Assembly: GCF_943913695.1 (NCBI RefSeq)
Contig: NZ_CALTZE010000040.1
Location: forward strand, 1 to 27,142
DNA length: 27,142 nucleotides
Reading direction: 5' to 3'
DNA from: an uncultured Marmoricola sp.
Lineage (GTDB): Bacteria; Actinomycetota; Actinomycetes; Propionibacteriales; Nocardioidaceae
The position numbers were made by a program, and so were the translations under genes. The notes under the pieces are model-generated. The model made no database searches, had not been told where the DNA came from, and saw only the letters and a program-made list of their open reading frames with translations. Positions 7,369 to 14,853 of this stretch are shown here, in pieces. Numbering within the stretch: the stretch's first letter is position 1; every line of letters starts with the position of its first letter.

Positions 7369-8109
7369 CTACTGCTCCGCGGCCAGCGCGGCGGCGCCGA
7401 CGATGCCCGCGGTGTTGCGCAGGGTCGCGGAGATGATCTGGGTGTCGATGTCGATCAGGTGCATGAACTCCGCGGCGTGCTTGCTCACGCCGCCGCCGAC
7501 GACGATCAGGTCAGGGGAGAAGAGTGCCTCGAGGGTGCGGTAGTAGGTCGTGAGCCGCTTGGCCCACTCCTCCCAGGTGAGGTCCTCGCGCTTGCGCGCG
7601 GAGTTGGCGGCGCGCGACTCGGCGTCGTGCCCGCCGATCTCGAGGTGGCCGAGCTCGGTGTTGGGCACCAGCACGCCGTCGTGGAGGAACGCCGAGCCGA
7701 TGCCGGTGCCGAGGGTGGTGACGATGACGAGGCCGGGGCGGTTGACGGCGACGCCGTACCTCGACTCGGCGAGCCCGGCGGCGTCGGCGTCGTTGATCGC
7801 GTAGACCGCGCGGCCGAGCGCGCGGGTGAGCAGGTCGTGGGCGTCGGTGCCGATCCAGCTCTTGTGGATGTTGGCGGCCGAGGAGACCACGCCGTGGCGC
7901 ACCACGCCCGGCACGGTCACGCCGACGGGGCTCTTGTCGTCCTCGAAGCGGGAGAGCAGCTCGGCCATCACCTCCGCGACGGCCTCGGGGGTCGACTTCT
8001 CCGGGGTCTCGATGCGCTCGCGCTCGGCGGCGAACTCGCCGGTGGCCAGGTCGACCGGCGCGGCCTTGATGCCGCTGCCGCCGAAGTCGATGCCGATCGG
8101 GTGTCCCAT
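7369..8109 (-). CDS. ppgK: Polyphosphate glucokinase
   Basis: This 246-residue ROK-family sugar kinase phosphorylates glucose using polyphosphate (and usually ATP), feeding glycolysis in actinobacteria. The N-terminal phosphate-binding loop GIDFGGSGIKAA (6-17) is the PpgK signature. It is followed by VPGVV, NDADAAGLAE (catalytic Asp region), TTLGTGIGSAFLHDG, LGHLEIGG and VVGGGVSK. Length matches the family. The ATG at 8109 has no Shine-Dalgarno but lies 8 bases after a -10-like TAGGTT, so the message is probably leaderless. Confidence 0.95.
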   Translation of the reverse strand: MGHPIGIDFGGSGIKAAPVDLATGEFAAERERIETPEKSTPEAVAEVMAELLSRFEDDKSPVGVTVPGVVRHGVVSSAANIHKSWIGTDAHDLLTRALGRAVYAINDADAAGLAESRYGVAVNRPGLVIVTTLGTGIGSAFLHDGVLVPNTELGHLEIGGHDAESRAANSARKREDLTWEEWAKRLTTYYRTLEALFSPDLIVVGGGVSKHAAEFMHLIDIDTQIISATLRNTAGIVGAAALAAEQ

Positions 8110-8117
8110 GGGGCCCG

Positions 8118-8146
8118 AACCTACCCAGTAGTTGCCGAACCGTTAA
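8118..8146 (-). promoter_or_regulatory. Probable ppgK promoter
   Basis: Read on the minus strand, TTAACG (8146-8141) is separated by 17 bases from TAGGTT (8123-8118), which is 8 bases before the ppgK ATG. The spacing is ideal for a housekeeping sigma factor. The -35 lies in the stretch 8131-8152 that also resembles two 11-bp PHO-box-like units. Confidence 0.5.
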
Positions 8147-8223
8147 CCGCTCGGCCTCCCCAGGGTCCGCCGATGCGGGTTTGATGGGTCGCGGCCTGTC
8201 GCACGTTCTCGAGGAGTGCCCGC

Positions 8224-10695
8224 ATGTCCGTCCGTCCCGTCCTGCTCACGACCGCCCTGGCGGTCGGGCTCTCCCCGCTCGTCGTCGCCCCGGGTCCGGC
8301 TGCTGCCGCGGCCGAGGGCGTGGTGATCTCCGAGGTCTACGGCGGTGGTGGCGCCGCCACGAGCGTGTGGGGTCGCGACTGGGTCGAGCTCCACAACCCG
8401 ACGGGCTCCGAGGTCAGCCTCGACGGCGCGTCGGTGCAGTACCGCTCGGCCTCCGGCACCGGCAACCCCTCGGGCGTCACGGCGCTGAGCGGTGCGATCG
8501 AGCCGGGCGGCTACTACCTGGTGGGCCTCGGCACCGGTACGGCGGGCGAGCCGGTCGGGCCCGTCGACGCCAGCGGCACCACGCAGCTCTCCGGGAGCGC
8601 CGGCACCGTCTTCCTCGCCGACCAGGCCACGGCGCTCACCGCGCCCGCCGTCGGCTCGGTGGCCCAGCGCCCGGGCGTCGTCGACCTCGTGGGCTACGGC
8701 GCCTCCAACGCCTTCGAGGGCAGTGCGGCCGCGCAGCCCAGCAACGCCACGACGCTCGCGCGCGACGCCGCGGGCACCGACTCCCAGGACAACGCCGCCG
8801 ACTTCACCGCGGGCGAGGGCACCCCCGGAGAGGCGCCGGGGGAGATCGGCCCCGAGCCCGAGCCGACCGCGCTGACCATCGCGCAGGTCCAGGGCACCGG
8901 CGCCAGCAGCCCCGTGGTCGGGCAGCGGGTCACCACGACGGGCGTCGTCACCGCGGCATACCCGACGGGTGGCCTCGACGGCTTCTTCCTGCAGACCGCC
9001 GGCACGGGCGGCGTCACGCGTCCCGCAGGCGCGGCCTCCGACGGCGTCTTCGTCAAGAGCCTCGCCGGTGCCCGGCAGGTGGTGATCGGCGACCACGTCG
9101 AGGTCACCGGCACGGTCGCCGAGGAGTTCGGCCTGACCCAGATCGGGGCGCAGACGGTCACGGCGCTGCCTGCCGGCGCCGGCGTCACACCGACCGCCGT
9201 CACGTGGCCGCGCGAGAGCTCCGCCAAGGAGTCGCTGGAGGGGATGCTGCTCGCGCCGCAGGGGCGCTTCACGGTCTCCGACAACTACTCCACCAACCGC
9301 TACGCCGAGATCGGGCTGGCGGCCGGCGACAAGCCGCTGCTGCAGCCGACCGAGGTGGCCAACCCGGTCTCCGACCCGGCCGCGGTCGCGGCCGTCAGGG
9401 CCGACAACGCCGCGCGTGCGGTGACCCTCGACGACGGGGCGAGCACCGACTACCTCAGCGTCACCGACCAGGCGCTGCCCTACCTCACCCAGCAGCCGGC
9501 GATCCGGGTCGGTGCGCCCGCGCGCCTCACCCGCCCGGTGGTGCTGCACTACGCCTTCGGCGACTGGCGCTTCCAGCCCACGGCGCCGCTGACGGGCAGC
9601 TCGCCGCTGCCGGTGCGGATCGACGACACCCGGCAGTCCAGGCCCGAGCGGGTCGGCGGCGGCGTCTCCGTCGCGTCGTTCAACGTGCTCAACTACTTCA
9701 CCACCACCGGCGCCGACTTCGAGCGCGCCGGTGGCAGCTGCGACTTCTACGCCGACCGCGTCGGCGACCCGGTCACCACCGACACGTGCACCGGCCCGGG
9801 GGGTCGGCCGGGGCCGCGCGGCGCCGCCGAGGCAGAGGACCTGCAGCGCCAGGAGCGCAAGCTCGCGGCCGCGATCAACGCCCTCGACGCCGACGTCGTC
9901 GGGATCGAGGAGATCGAGAACTCCGCCCGCTTCGGCGACCACCGCGACGAGTCGCTGCGCCAGCTGGTCGAGGTGCTCAACAAGGCGGCCGGCCGCAAGG
10001 TCTGGTCCTTCGTGCCGACACCGCGCGGCCTGAGCACGGCCGCGAGCCAGGCCGACGAGGACGTCATCCGCACCGCCTTCATCTACCAGCGCAGTGCCGT
10101 GCGTCCGGTCGGAGCCTCGCTCATCCACGACGTGGCCGCCTTCGACAACGCCCGCGACCCGCTGGCCCAGGCCTTCGTGCCGCGCAAGGGACGCGCGCAG
10201 GACCGCTTCCTCGCGGTCGTCAACCACTTCAAGTCCAAGGGCTCCGGGGTGCCGGGCGACGGCGACGAGGGCCAGGGTGCCTCCAACAAGGCCCGTACGG
10301 CGGCCGCCCGCTCGTTGGTCGACTTCACCGACGACGTCGCGGCGCAGCGTCGTACGTCGCGCGTCTTCCTGCTCGGCGACTTCAACTCCTACAGCGCCGA
10401 GGACCCGATGCAGGTGCTCTACGCCGCCGGCTACGCCTCGGTCGGCACCCGGTTCGCCGCCGGCGAGCACACCTACCTCTACGAGGGCCAGGTCGGCTCG
10501 CTGGACCACGTGCTCGGCAACCGCGCGGCGATGCGCACCGTGCGCGGTGCCGACGTGTGGAACGTCAACTCCGTGGAGTCGGTGGCGCTGGAGTACAGCC
10601 GCCACAACTACAACCTCACCGACTTCTACCGCCCCGACGCCTTCCGGGCCTCCGACCACGACCCGCTCAAGGTGGGCTTCACCGTGCGCAGGTAG
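8224..10695 (+). CDS. Secreted ExeM/NucH-type nuclease (lamin-tail, OB-fold and endonuclease/exonuclease/phosphatase domains)
   Basis: This 823-residue protein starts at an ATG with GAGGAG about 8 bases upstream. A Sec-type signal peptide (about 1-32, ending in an Ala-rich stretch) indicates export. A lamin-tail domain follows (about 33-165, VVISEVYGGGG and WVELHNPTG), then an acidic Pro/Glu linker, an OB-fold nucleic-acid-binding region (about 218-330, VVGQRVTTTGVVTA) and a C-terminal endonuclease/exonuclease/phosphatase domain (about 478-823). Active-site motifs are intact: SFNVLNYF (about 483), IEEIEN (about 561), NHFKSKGSG, LGDFNSY (about 717), LDHVLGN (about 760) and SDHDP (about 809). 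Relatives such as ExeM and NucH degrade extracellular DNA, and C. glutamicum nucH belongs to the phosphate-starvation stimulon. Scavenging of DNA phosphate is therefore likely here, as inference. Confidence 0.92.
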   Translation: MSVRPVLLTTALAVGLSPLVVAPGPAAAAAEGVVISEVYGGGGAATSVWGRDWVELHNPTGSEVSLDGASVQYRSASGTGNPSGVTALSGAIEPGGYYLVGLGTGTAGEPVGPVDASGTTQLSGSAGTVFLADQATALTAPAVGSVAQRPGVVDLVGYGASNAFEGSAAAQPSNATTLARDAAGTDSQDNAADFTAGEGTPGEAPGEIGPEPEPTALTIAQVQGTGASSPVVGQRVTTTGVVTAAYPTGGLDGFFLQTAGTGGVTRPAGAASDGVFVKSLAGARQVVIGDHVEVTGTVAEEFGLTQIGAQTVTALPAGAGVTPTAVTWPRESSAKESLEGMLLAPQGRFTVSDNYSTNRYAEIGLAAGDKPLLQPTEVANPVSDPAAVAAVRADNAARAVTLDDGASTDYLSVTDQALPYLTQQPAIRVGAPARLTRPVVLHYAFGDWRFQPTAPLTGSSPLPVRIDDTRQSRPERVGGGVSVASFNVLNYFTTTGADFERAGGSCDFYADRVGDPVTTDTCTGPGGRPGPRGAAEAEDLQRQERKLAAAINALDADVVGIEEIENSARFGDHRDESLRQLVEVLNKAAGRKVWSFVPTPRGLSTAASQADEDVIRTAFIYQRSAVRPVGASLIHDVAAFDNARDPLAQAFVPRKGRAQDRFLAVVNHFKSKGSGVPGDGDEGQGASNKARTAAARSLVDFTDDVAAQRRTSRVFLLGDFNSYSAEDPMQVLYAAGYASVGTRFAAGEHTYLYEGQVGSLDHVLGNRAAMRTVRGADVWNVNSVESVALEYSRHNYNLTDFYRPDAFRASDHDPLKVGFTVRR

Positions 10696-10721
10696 GGCTA
10701 CTCCCCAGTAGGTGGGCGCGG

Positions 10722-10727
10722 CATACT
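10722..10727 (+). promoter_or_regulatory. -10 box for a leaderless BVMO message
   Basis: CATACT (four of six matches to TATAAT) ends 6 bases before the GTG start at 10734, and no Shine-Dalgarno is present. A short inverted repeat CTACT-CCCC-AGTAG (10698-10711) lies just upstream in the 38-base gap after the nuclease gene. Confidence 0.45.
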
Positions 10728-10733
10728 CGCGGT

Positions 10734-13226
10734 GTGACCGACCTCGCGTCCGAGCGCGCCCTGCCCGACCACGTCTCCGTCGTCGTCGTGGGGGCGGGCC
10801 TGTCCGGCATCGGCGCGGCCTACCGGCTCCAGACCGAGTGCCCCGAGCGCGACTACGTCGTGCTTGAGGGCCGGGAGTCGATGGGCGGCACCTGGGACCT
10901 CTTCCGCTACCCCGGCGTCCGCTCCGACTCCGACATCTTCAGCTTCGCCTTCACCTTCCGCCCCTGGGTCGGCGACCAGTCGCTGGCCGACGGGCCGTCG
11001 ATCCTCCGCTACGTCGAGGAGACCGCCGCGGAGTTCGGCATCGACCAGCACATCCGCTACGGCGCGCGCGTGGTCGCCGCCGACTTCGACACCACGACGG
11101 CGCAGTGGGCGCTCACCCTGACGACGCCGAGCGGTGAGCACCGGCTCACCTGCGACTTCGTCATCGGCGCCAACGGCTACTACTCCTACGACCGGCCCCA
11201 CGACCCCGAGCTGCCGGGCATCGGCGACTTCGCCGGCGAGGTGGTGCACCCGCAGTCGTGGCCCGAGGACCTCGACTGGACCGGCAAGCGGGTGGTGGTC
11301 GTCGGGTCCGGTGCCACGGCCGTGACGCTCGTGCCGGCGATGGCCGAGCGGGCCGAGCACGTGACGATGCTGCAGCGCACGCCGACCTACCTCGCCGCAG
11401 TGCCGCGCCGCGACCGCGTGGCCGCGGCCCTGCAGCGCAGGCTGCCGGCCGGAGCGGCGTACCGCCTGACGCGCAGCAAGAACCTGCTGCTCACCACCGC
11501 CCACGTCGGGTTCTTGCGCCGCTTCCCGGAGCAGGGCAAGCGCGCGCTGGCGAGCGGGGTCGCCGAGTCCGCCGGCCCGGACTGGGTAGACCCGCACTTC
11601 ACCCCGCCGTACGACCCCTGGGAGCAGCGGCTGTGCGCCGTGCCCGGGGGTGACCTGTTCACCTCGCTGCGCCGGGGCGACGCCTCGGTCGTGACCAGCA
11701 CCATCGAGACCTTCACGCCCGGCGGGGTCCGCCTGACCTCGGGCGAGGAGCTGGCCGCCGACATCGTGGTCACGGCGACCGGGCTGCGCCTGCAGGTCGA
11801 CGGCGGCATCGCCCTGAGCGTCGACGGCGAGGCGGTCGACGTCGGCGAGCAGTGGGTCTGGAAGGGCGCCATGATCACCGGGCTGCCCAACCTCGCGCGC
11901 ATCATCGGCTACGCGCAGGGCTTCTCCTGGACCCTGCGCGCCGACATCACCAACGTGCTCGCCTGCCGGATCCTCAACCTGATGCGTGAGCGCGACCTGG
12001 CCTACGTCGTGCCGGACCCGGCGCAGCCGCTGCCGCGCCTGCCGCTGCTCGACCTCAGCTCGGGCTACATCACACGGGCCGCGGGCACGATCCCGAGCCA
12101 GGGCGGGCGGTGGCCGTGGACGGTCACGCAGAGCTACCTGCTCGACCGGCTCCGCACGCTGCACAGCCCGTTGACCCAGGAGCTGCGGCTCGTGCCGCGC
12201 AGCGACCTGCCCCACCCCGAGAAGGAGTCACCCATGAGTGCCACGGACAGTGCCAGCTGGCAGCCCGACCTGCTCGGCGAGGGCTACGAGCAGCTGACCT
12301 ACGAGCTCGGGCCCGACCCCGACGGCGAGGGCGAGGTGTGCGCGGTGCTCGTGCGTCGCGGCGTACGCACCGACGAGCAGGTGCGGGGGGCGGTGCTCTA
12401 CGTGCACGGCTACTCCGACTACTTCTTCCAGACCGAGATGGCCGACTTCTTCGCGGCCCAGGGGCTGGCCTTCTACGGCATCGACCTGCGCAAGTCGGGG
12501 CGGGCACGGCGCGAGGGCCAGACCCCGCACTACGTCTCCGACCTGACCCACAGCGACCGGGAGCTCGACCTCGCCGTGGCCGAGATGGCGGCCGAGCACC
12601 CCGGACTGCCCGTGGTGGTGGTCGCCCACTCCACCGGCGGGCTGATCACGGCGCTGTGGCTCGACCGGCGCCGGGCCCGCGACGAGGTCGCGCCGGTCGT
12701 GGGGCTGATCCACAACAGCCCGTGGTACGACCTCCAGGGCAGCGCCCTGCAGCGCGGCCCGGTCACCCAGGCGCTGCGGCTGGCCAGCAAGGCGACGCCG
12801 TTCCGGACCATCCCGGGGGGCCTCGGCGTCTACGGCCGCACGCTGCACGTGACGGGCACCGGCGAGTGGGACTTCGACACGACCTACAAGCCGCTGGACG
12901 GCTTCCCGGCCACGGTCGGCTGGCTAAACGCCATCCGGCGCGGGCACGCCAGGCTGCACCGCGGCCTCGACGTCGGCGTGCCGGCGCTGGTGCTGCGCTC
13001 GGAGCGCACGCACTACGCGCCCGACTACTCCGAGACCTCCGACCTCGCCGACCTCGTGCTCGACGTGCGCCACATCCAGAAGTGGGTGGGCTGCCTGGGC
13101 CGGGAGGTGCTGGTCAAGCCGATCCCGGGCGCCCGGCACGACGTCTTCCTCTCGCGCAAGGAGGTGCGCGACGAGGCCTACGCGGTCACCGAGCGGTGGC
13201 TGCGCGAGCACCTCGACGGCGTTTGA
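10734..13226 (+). CDS. Baeyer-Villiger monooxygenase fused in frame to an alpha/beta hydrolase
   Basis: One uninterrupted 830-residue frame joins two complete enzymes. Residues 1-500 are an EthA/AlmA-like class I flavin monooxygenase: GAGLSG (20-25, FAD Rossmann motif), ESMGGTWDLFRYPGVRSDSD, the Baeyer-Villiger fingerprint FAGEVVHPQSWP (166-177), GSGATAVTLVP (about 190, NADPH motif) and VTATGL. Residues 501-830 are a serine hydrolase: VHGYSD, AHSTGG (nucleophile Ser633) and GARHD (His802). The first inserts oxygen beside a carbonyl to make an ester, and the second has the fold to cleave esters. The GTG start at 10734 follows CATACT by 6 bases. The extended frame upstream of it is a shadow of the nuclease gene. 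Because the hydrolase also has its own start at 12234, the cell may make a fusion, a free hydrolase, or both. Ketone/ester degradation is inferred. Confidence 0.88.
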   Translation: MTDLASERALPDHVSVVVVGAGLSGIGAAYRLQTECPERDYVVLEGRESMGGTWDLFRYPGVRSDSDIFSFAFTFRPWVGDQSLADGPSILRYVEETAAEFGIDQHIRYGARVVAADFDTTTAQWALTLTTPSGEHRLTCDFVIGANGYYSYDRPHDPELPGIGDFAGEVVHPQSWPEDLDWTGKRVVVVGSGATAVTLVPAMAERAEHVTMLQRTPTYLAAVPRRDRVAAALQRRLPAGAAYRLTRSKNLLLTTAHVGFLRRFPEQGKRALASGVAESAGPDWVDPHFTPPYDPWEQRLCAVPGGDLFTSLRRGDASVVTSTIETFTPGGVRLTSGEELAADIVVTATGLRLQVDGGIALSVDGEAVDVGEQWVWKGAMITGLPNLARIIGYAQGFSWTLRADITNVLACRILNLMRERDLAYVVPDPAQPLPRLPLLDLSSGYITRAAGTIPSQGGRWPWTVTQSYLLDRLRTLHSPLTQELRLVPRSDLPHPEKESPMSATDSASWQPDLLGEGYEQLTYELGPDPDGEGEVCAVLVRRGVRTDEQVRGAVLYVHGYSDYFFQTEMADFFAAQGLAFYGIDLRKSGRARREGQTPHYVSDLTHSDRELDLAVAEMAAEHPGLPVVVVAHSTGGLITALWLDRRRARDEVAPVVGLIHNSPWYDLQGSALQRGPVTQALRLASKATPFRTIPGGLGVYGRTLHVTGTGEWDFDTTYKPLDGFPATVGWLNAIRRGHARLHRGLDVGVPALVLRSERTHYAPDYSETSDLADLVLDVRHIQKWVGCLGREVLVKPIPGARHDVFLSRKEVRDEAYAVTERWLREHLDGV
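12222..12236 (+). promoter_or_regulatory. Internal ribosome binding site and start codon for the hydrolase
   Basis: AAGGAG (12222-12227) stands 6 bases before an ATG (12234) in the same frame as the upstream monooxygenase. This is one of the best Shine-Dalgarno sites in the window and sits at the domain boundary, with no stop codon between the two genes. Confidence 0.75.
12234..13226 (+). CDS. Alpha/beta hydrolase (esterase/lysophospholipase-like), internal start of the fused frame
   Basis: Translation from the internal ATG gives a self-sufficient 330-residue hydrolase beginning MSATDSASWQPDLLGEGY. It has the oxyanion motif VLYVHGYSDYF, the nucleophile elbow AHSTGG (Ser133 in this numbering), an acidic region DLADLVLDVRH and the catalytic histidine in GARHDVF (His302). 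There is no signal peptide, so it acts in the cytoplasm. It resembles serine-aminopeptidase/lysophospholipase-like hydrolases. In Gordonia TY-5 (acmA-acmB) an esterase gene beside a Baeyer-Villiger monooxygenase hydrolyses the ester product, and the same job is inferred here. Its stop codon TGA (13224-13226) lies inside the first half-site of the alkB operator array. Confidence 0.75.
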   Translation: MSATDSASWQPDLLGEGYEQLTYELGPDPDGEGEVCAVLVRRGVRTDEQVRGAVLYVHGYSDYFFQTEMADFFAAQGLAFYGIDLRKSGRARREGQTPHYVSDLTHSDRELDLAVAEMAAEHPGLPVVVVAHSTGGLITALWLDRRRARDEVAPVVGLIHNSPWYDLQGSALQRGPVTQALRLASKATPFRTIPGGLGVYGRTLHVTGTGEWDFDTTYKPLDGFPATVGWLNAIRRGHARLHRGLDVGVPALVLRSERTHYAPDYSETSDLADLVLDVRHIQKWVGCLGREVLVKPIPGARHDVFLSRKEVRDEAYAVTERWLREHLDGV

Positions 13227-13308
13227 CATTCGCCTAGGGGTTGTCAAGTGCTTTGACATTCCCTAGCCTCTTGTCCATTCCTTTGACATGTCACCGAGGA
13301 ATGTCAAA
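13222..13308. promoter_or_regulatory. Triple 30-bp-phased inverted-repeat operator upstream of alkB
   Basis: TTTGACA begins at 13222, 13252 and 13282, exactly 30 bases apart. Each is followed after 12 bases by an inverted half-site: TTGTCAA (13241), TTGTCCA (13271) and ATGTCAA (13301). The dyad centres fall at 13235, 13265 and 13295. The third is the most symmetrical, TTTGACAT-N11-ATGTCAAA. Such phasing puts all three sites on one face of the helix. The TetR gene downstream of alkB is the obvious candidate binder, which is inference. Confidence 0.8.
13241..13269 (+). promoter_or_regulatory. Probable alkB promoter inside the operator array
   Basis: TTGTCA (13241-13246) and TAGCCT (13264-13269) are 17 bases apart and would start transcription near 13276. 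The -35 is the second half of operator 1, and the -10 lies at the centre of operator 2. Operator 3 would fall in the 5' leader. Protein bound here should block polymerase. Confidence 0.55.
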
Positions 13309-13323
13309 CGAGAGGAGTGGGTC

Positions 13324-14772
13324 ATGGCCGACGCGATCGCCAACTCGACCGTCCCAGAGGGCTCGGTCGAGCAGTGGCAGGACAAGAAGCGCTACCTGTG
13401 GCTGATCGGCCTGGTGGTGCCGTCCCTGGCCGGGGTCGCCTTCACCGGCTTCTGGCTCACCGGGTGGTCGGTGTGGCTGTGGCTCGGCCCGATCGTGATC
13501 CTCGGCATCGTGCCGGCGATCGACCTACTGGCCGGCCTCGACCGCTCCAACCCGCCCGACGACGTGATCGAGCAGTTGGAGAACGACCGCTACTACCGCT
13601 GGATCACCTACGCCTACCTCCCGATCCAGTACGCCGGCTTCGTGCTCGCGATGGTCTGGATCGCGCGACCGGAGTGGCTCGGCGCGCCCGAGCTGACCAC
13701 CTGGCAGTCGATCGGCGCCGCGGTCTCGATCGGCTGCATCGGCGGCATCGGCATCAACACCGCCCACGAGCTCGGCCACAAGAAGGAGAGCCACGAGCGC
13801 TGGCTGTCCAAGATCGCGCTCGCCCAGAGCTTCTACGGCCACTTCTACATCGAGCACAACCGCGGCCACCACGTCCGCGTCGCGACGCCCGAGGACCCCG
13901 CGAGCAGCCGCCTGGGCGAGACCTTCTACGAGTTCTGGCCGCGCACCGTGGTCGGCTCGCTGAAGAGCAGCTGGCGCCTGGAGCAGCGCCGCTACGCCCG
14001 CAAGGGCCAGCACCCCTTCCGGCTCGGCAACGACGTGCTCAACGCCTGGGTGATGTCGGCCGTGCTCTTCGGCGGGCTGATCGCGCTGCTCGGCTGGGGC
14101 ATCGCGCCCTACCTCGTGCTGCAGGCGGTCGTCGGCTTCTCGCTGCTCGAGGTCGTCAACTACATGGAGCACTACGGCATGCTCCGGCAGAAGGTCGGCG
14201 CCGGTGAGCGCCAGCGCTACGAGCGGGTCGACCCCAGCCACAGCTGGAACTCCAACAACATCGCGACCAACGTGCTGCTCTACCACCTGCAGCGCCACAG
14301 CGACCACCACGCCAACCCCACCCGCCGCTACCAGGCGCTGCGCGACTTCGAGGAGTCGCCGGTGCTCCCGACGGGGTACGCCGGCATGATCGTGCTCGCG
14401 GCGATCCCGCCGGTGTGGCGCCGGGTGATGGACAAGCGCGTGCTCGCCCACTTCGACGGCGACGTCACCCGCGCCAACATCTCCCCGCGTAAGCGCGAGC
14501 GGATCCTGGCGCGCTACGCCGCCCCGGCCGCGACACGGGTCGAGGCCGGCCCGGCCGACGACGTCTCCGCCCAGGCCGCCCAGGGCGAGGTGCTCGCGGC
14601 CCGCTGCCCCGGCTGCGACTACGTCTACGAGGTCGAGGCGGGCGACGAGCACGAGGGCTTCGCCGCCGGCACGGCCTGGGCCGACATCCCCGACTCGTGG
14701 TGCTGCCCCGACTGCGGCGTGCGCGAGAAGGTCGACTTCGTGCCGGTCGAGCCCGGGCGCCTGGTCGGCTGA
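13324..14772 (+). CDS. alkB: Alkane 1-monooxygenase AlkB with fused C-terminal rubredoxin
   Basis: This 482-residue integral membrane non-haem di-iron hydroxylase converts n-alkanes to alkanols and carries its own electron-transfer domain. The ATG at 13324 has AGAGGAG about 6 bases upstream. An in-frame ATG at 13288 lies inside the operator and lacks such a site. Several membrane helices precede and separate the histidine boxes HELGH (148-152), EHNRGHH (177-183) and LQRHSDHH (322-329), and NYMEHYGM is also present. After a linker, a rubredoxin domain (about 425-475) has Cys428, 431, 461 and 464 as iron ligands. AlkB-rubredoxin fusions are known in Nocardioides, Dietzia and relatives, usually active on longer alkanes. 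No separate rubredoxin or rubredoxin reductase gene is visible in this window, so the reductase must lie elsewhere. Confidence 0.96.
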   Translation: MADAIANSTVPEGSVEQWQDKKRYLWLIGLVVPSLAGVAFTGFWLTGWSVWLWLGPIVILGIVPAIDLLAGLDRSNPPDDVIEQLENDRYYRWITYAYLPIQYAGFVLAMVWIARPEWLGAPELTTWQSIGAAVSIGCIGGIGINTAHELGHKKESHERWLSKIALAQSFYGHFYIEHNRGHHVRVATPEDPASSRLGETFYEFWPRTVVGSLKSSWRLEQRRYARKGQHPFRLGNDVLNAWVMSAVLFGGLIALLGWGIAPYLVLQAVVGFSLLEVVNYMEHYGMLRQKVGAGERQRYERVDPSHSWNSNNIATNVLLYHLQRHSDHHANPTRRYQALRDFEESPVLPTGYAGMIVLAAIPPVWRRVMDKRVLAHFDGDVTRANISPRKRERILARYAAPAATRVEAGPADDVSAQAAQGEVLAARCPGCDYVYEVEAGDEHEGFAAGTAWADIPDSWCCPDCGVREKVDFVPVEPGRLVG

Positions 14773-14840
14773 GCCGTCGGAGGCACCATCACCGGCACCA
14801 TGACCGGGGCTCCGAGGAGAGCAGCCGTGCAGCTGGCGCA

Positions 14841-14846
14841 TAGATT
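14841..14846 (+). promoter_or_regulatory. -10 box for a leaderless TetR message
   Basis: TAGATT ends 7 bases before the ATG at 14854, and no good Shine-Dalgarno precedes that codon. This suggests the regulator has its own promoter besides read-through from alkB. Confidence 0.45.
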
Positions 14847-14853
14847 GGTCCGC

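Noticed and set aside
8143..10659. An 838-codon open frame on the minus strand
   Set aside because: It mirrors the secreted nuclease gene. Its translation is Gly/Arg/Val-rich without motifs, while the plus strand gives a complete nuclease with intact active-site residues.
10698..10711. CTACT-CCCC-AGTAG, similar to CTACCCAGTAG at 8121-8131, as a shared regulatory motif
   Set aside because: The stems are only four to five bases and two occurrences are not enough to separate this from chance.
8181..10733. Upstream extension of the BVMO-hydrolase frame, making a 1681-residue product
   Set aside because: This part is an out-of-frame shadow of the nuclease gene. The BVMO begins naturally at GTG 10734 with a -10 box, and its Rossmann motif follows at residue 20.
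13222..13311. The 30-bp periodic sequence as a CRISPR or mobile-element end
   Set aside because: Only three units, no spacers, each unit is an inverted repeat, and the position over the alkB promoter fits an operator.
13288..13323. An upstream in-frame ATG for alkB at 13288
   Set aside because: It lies within the third operator and lacks a ribosome binding site, while the ATG at 13324 follows AGAGGAG.
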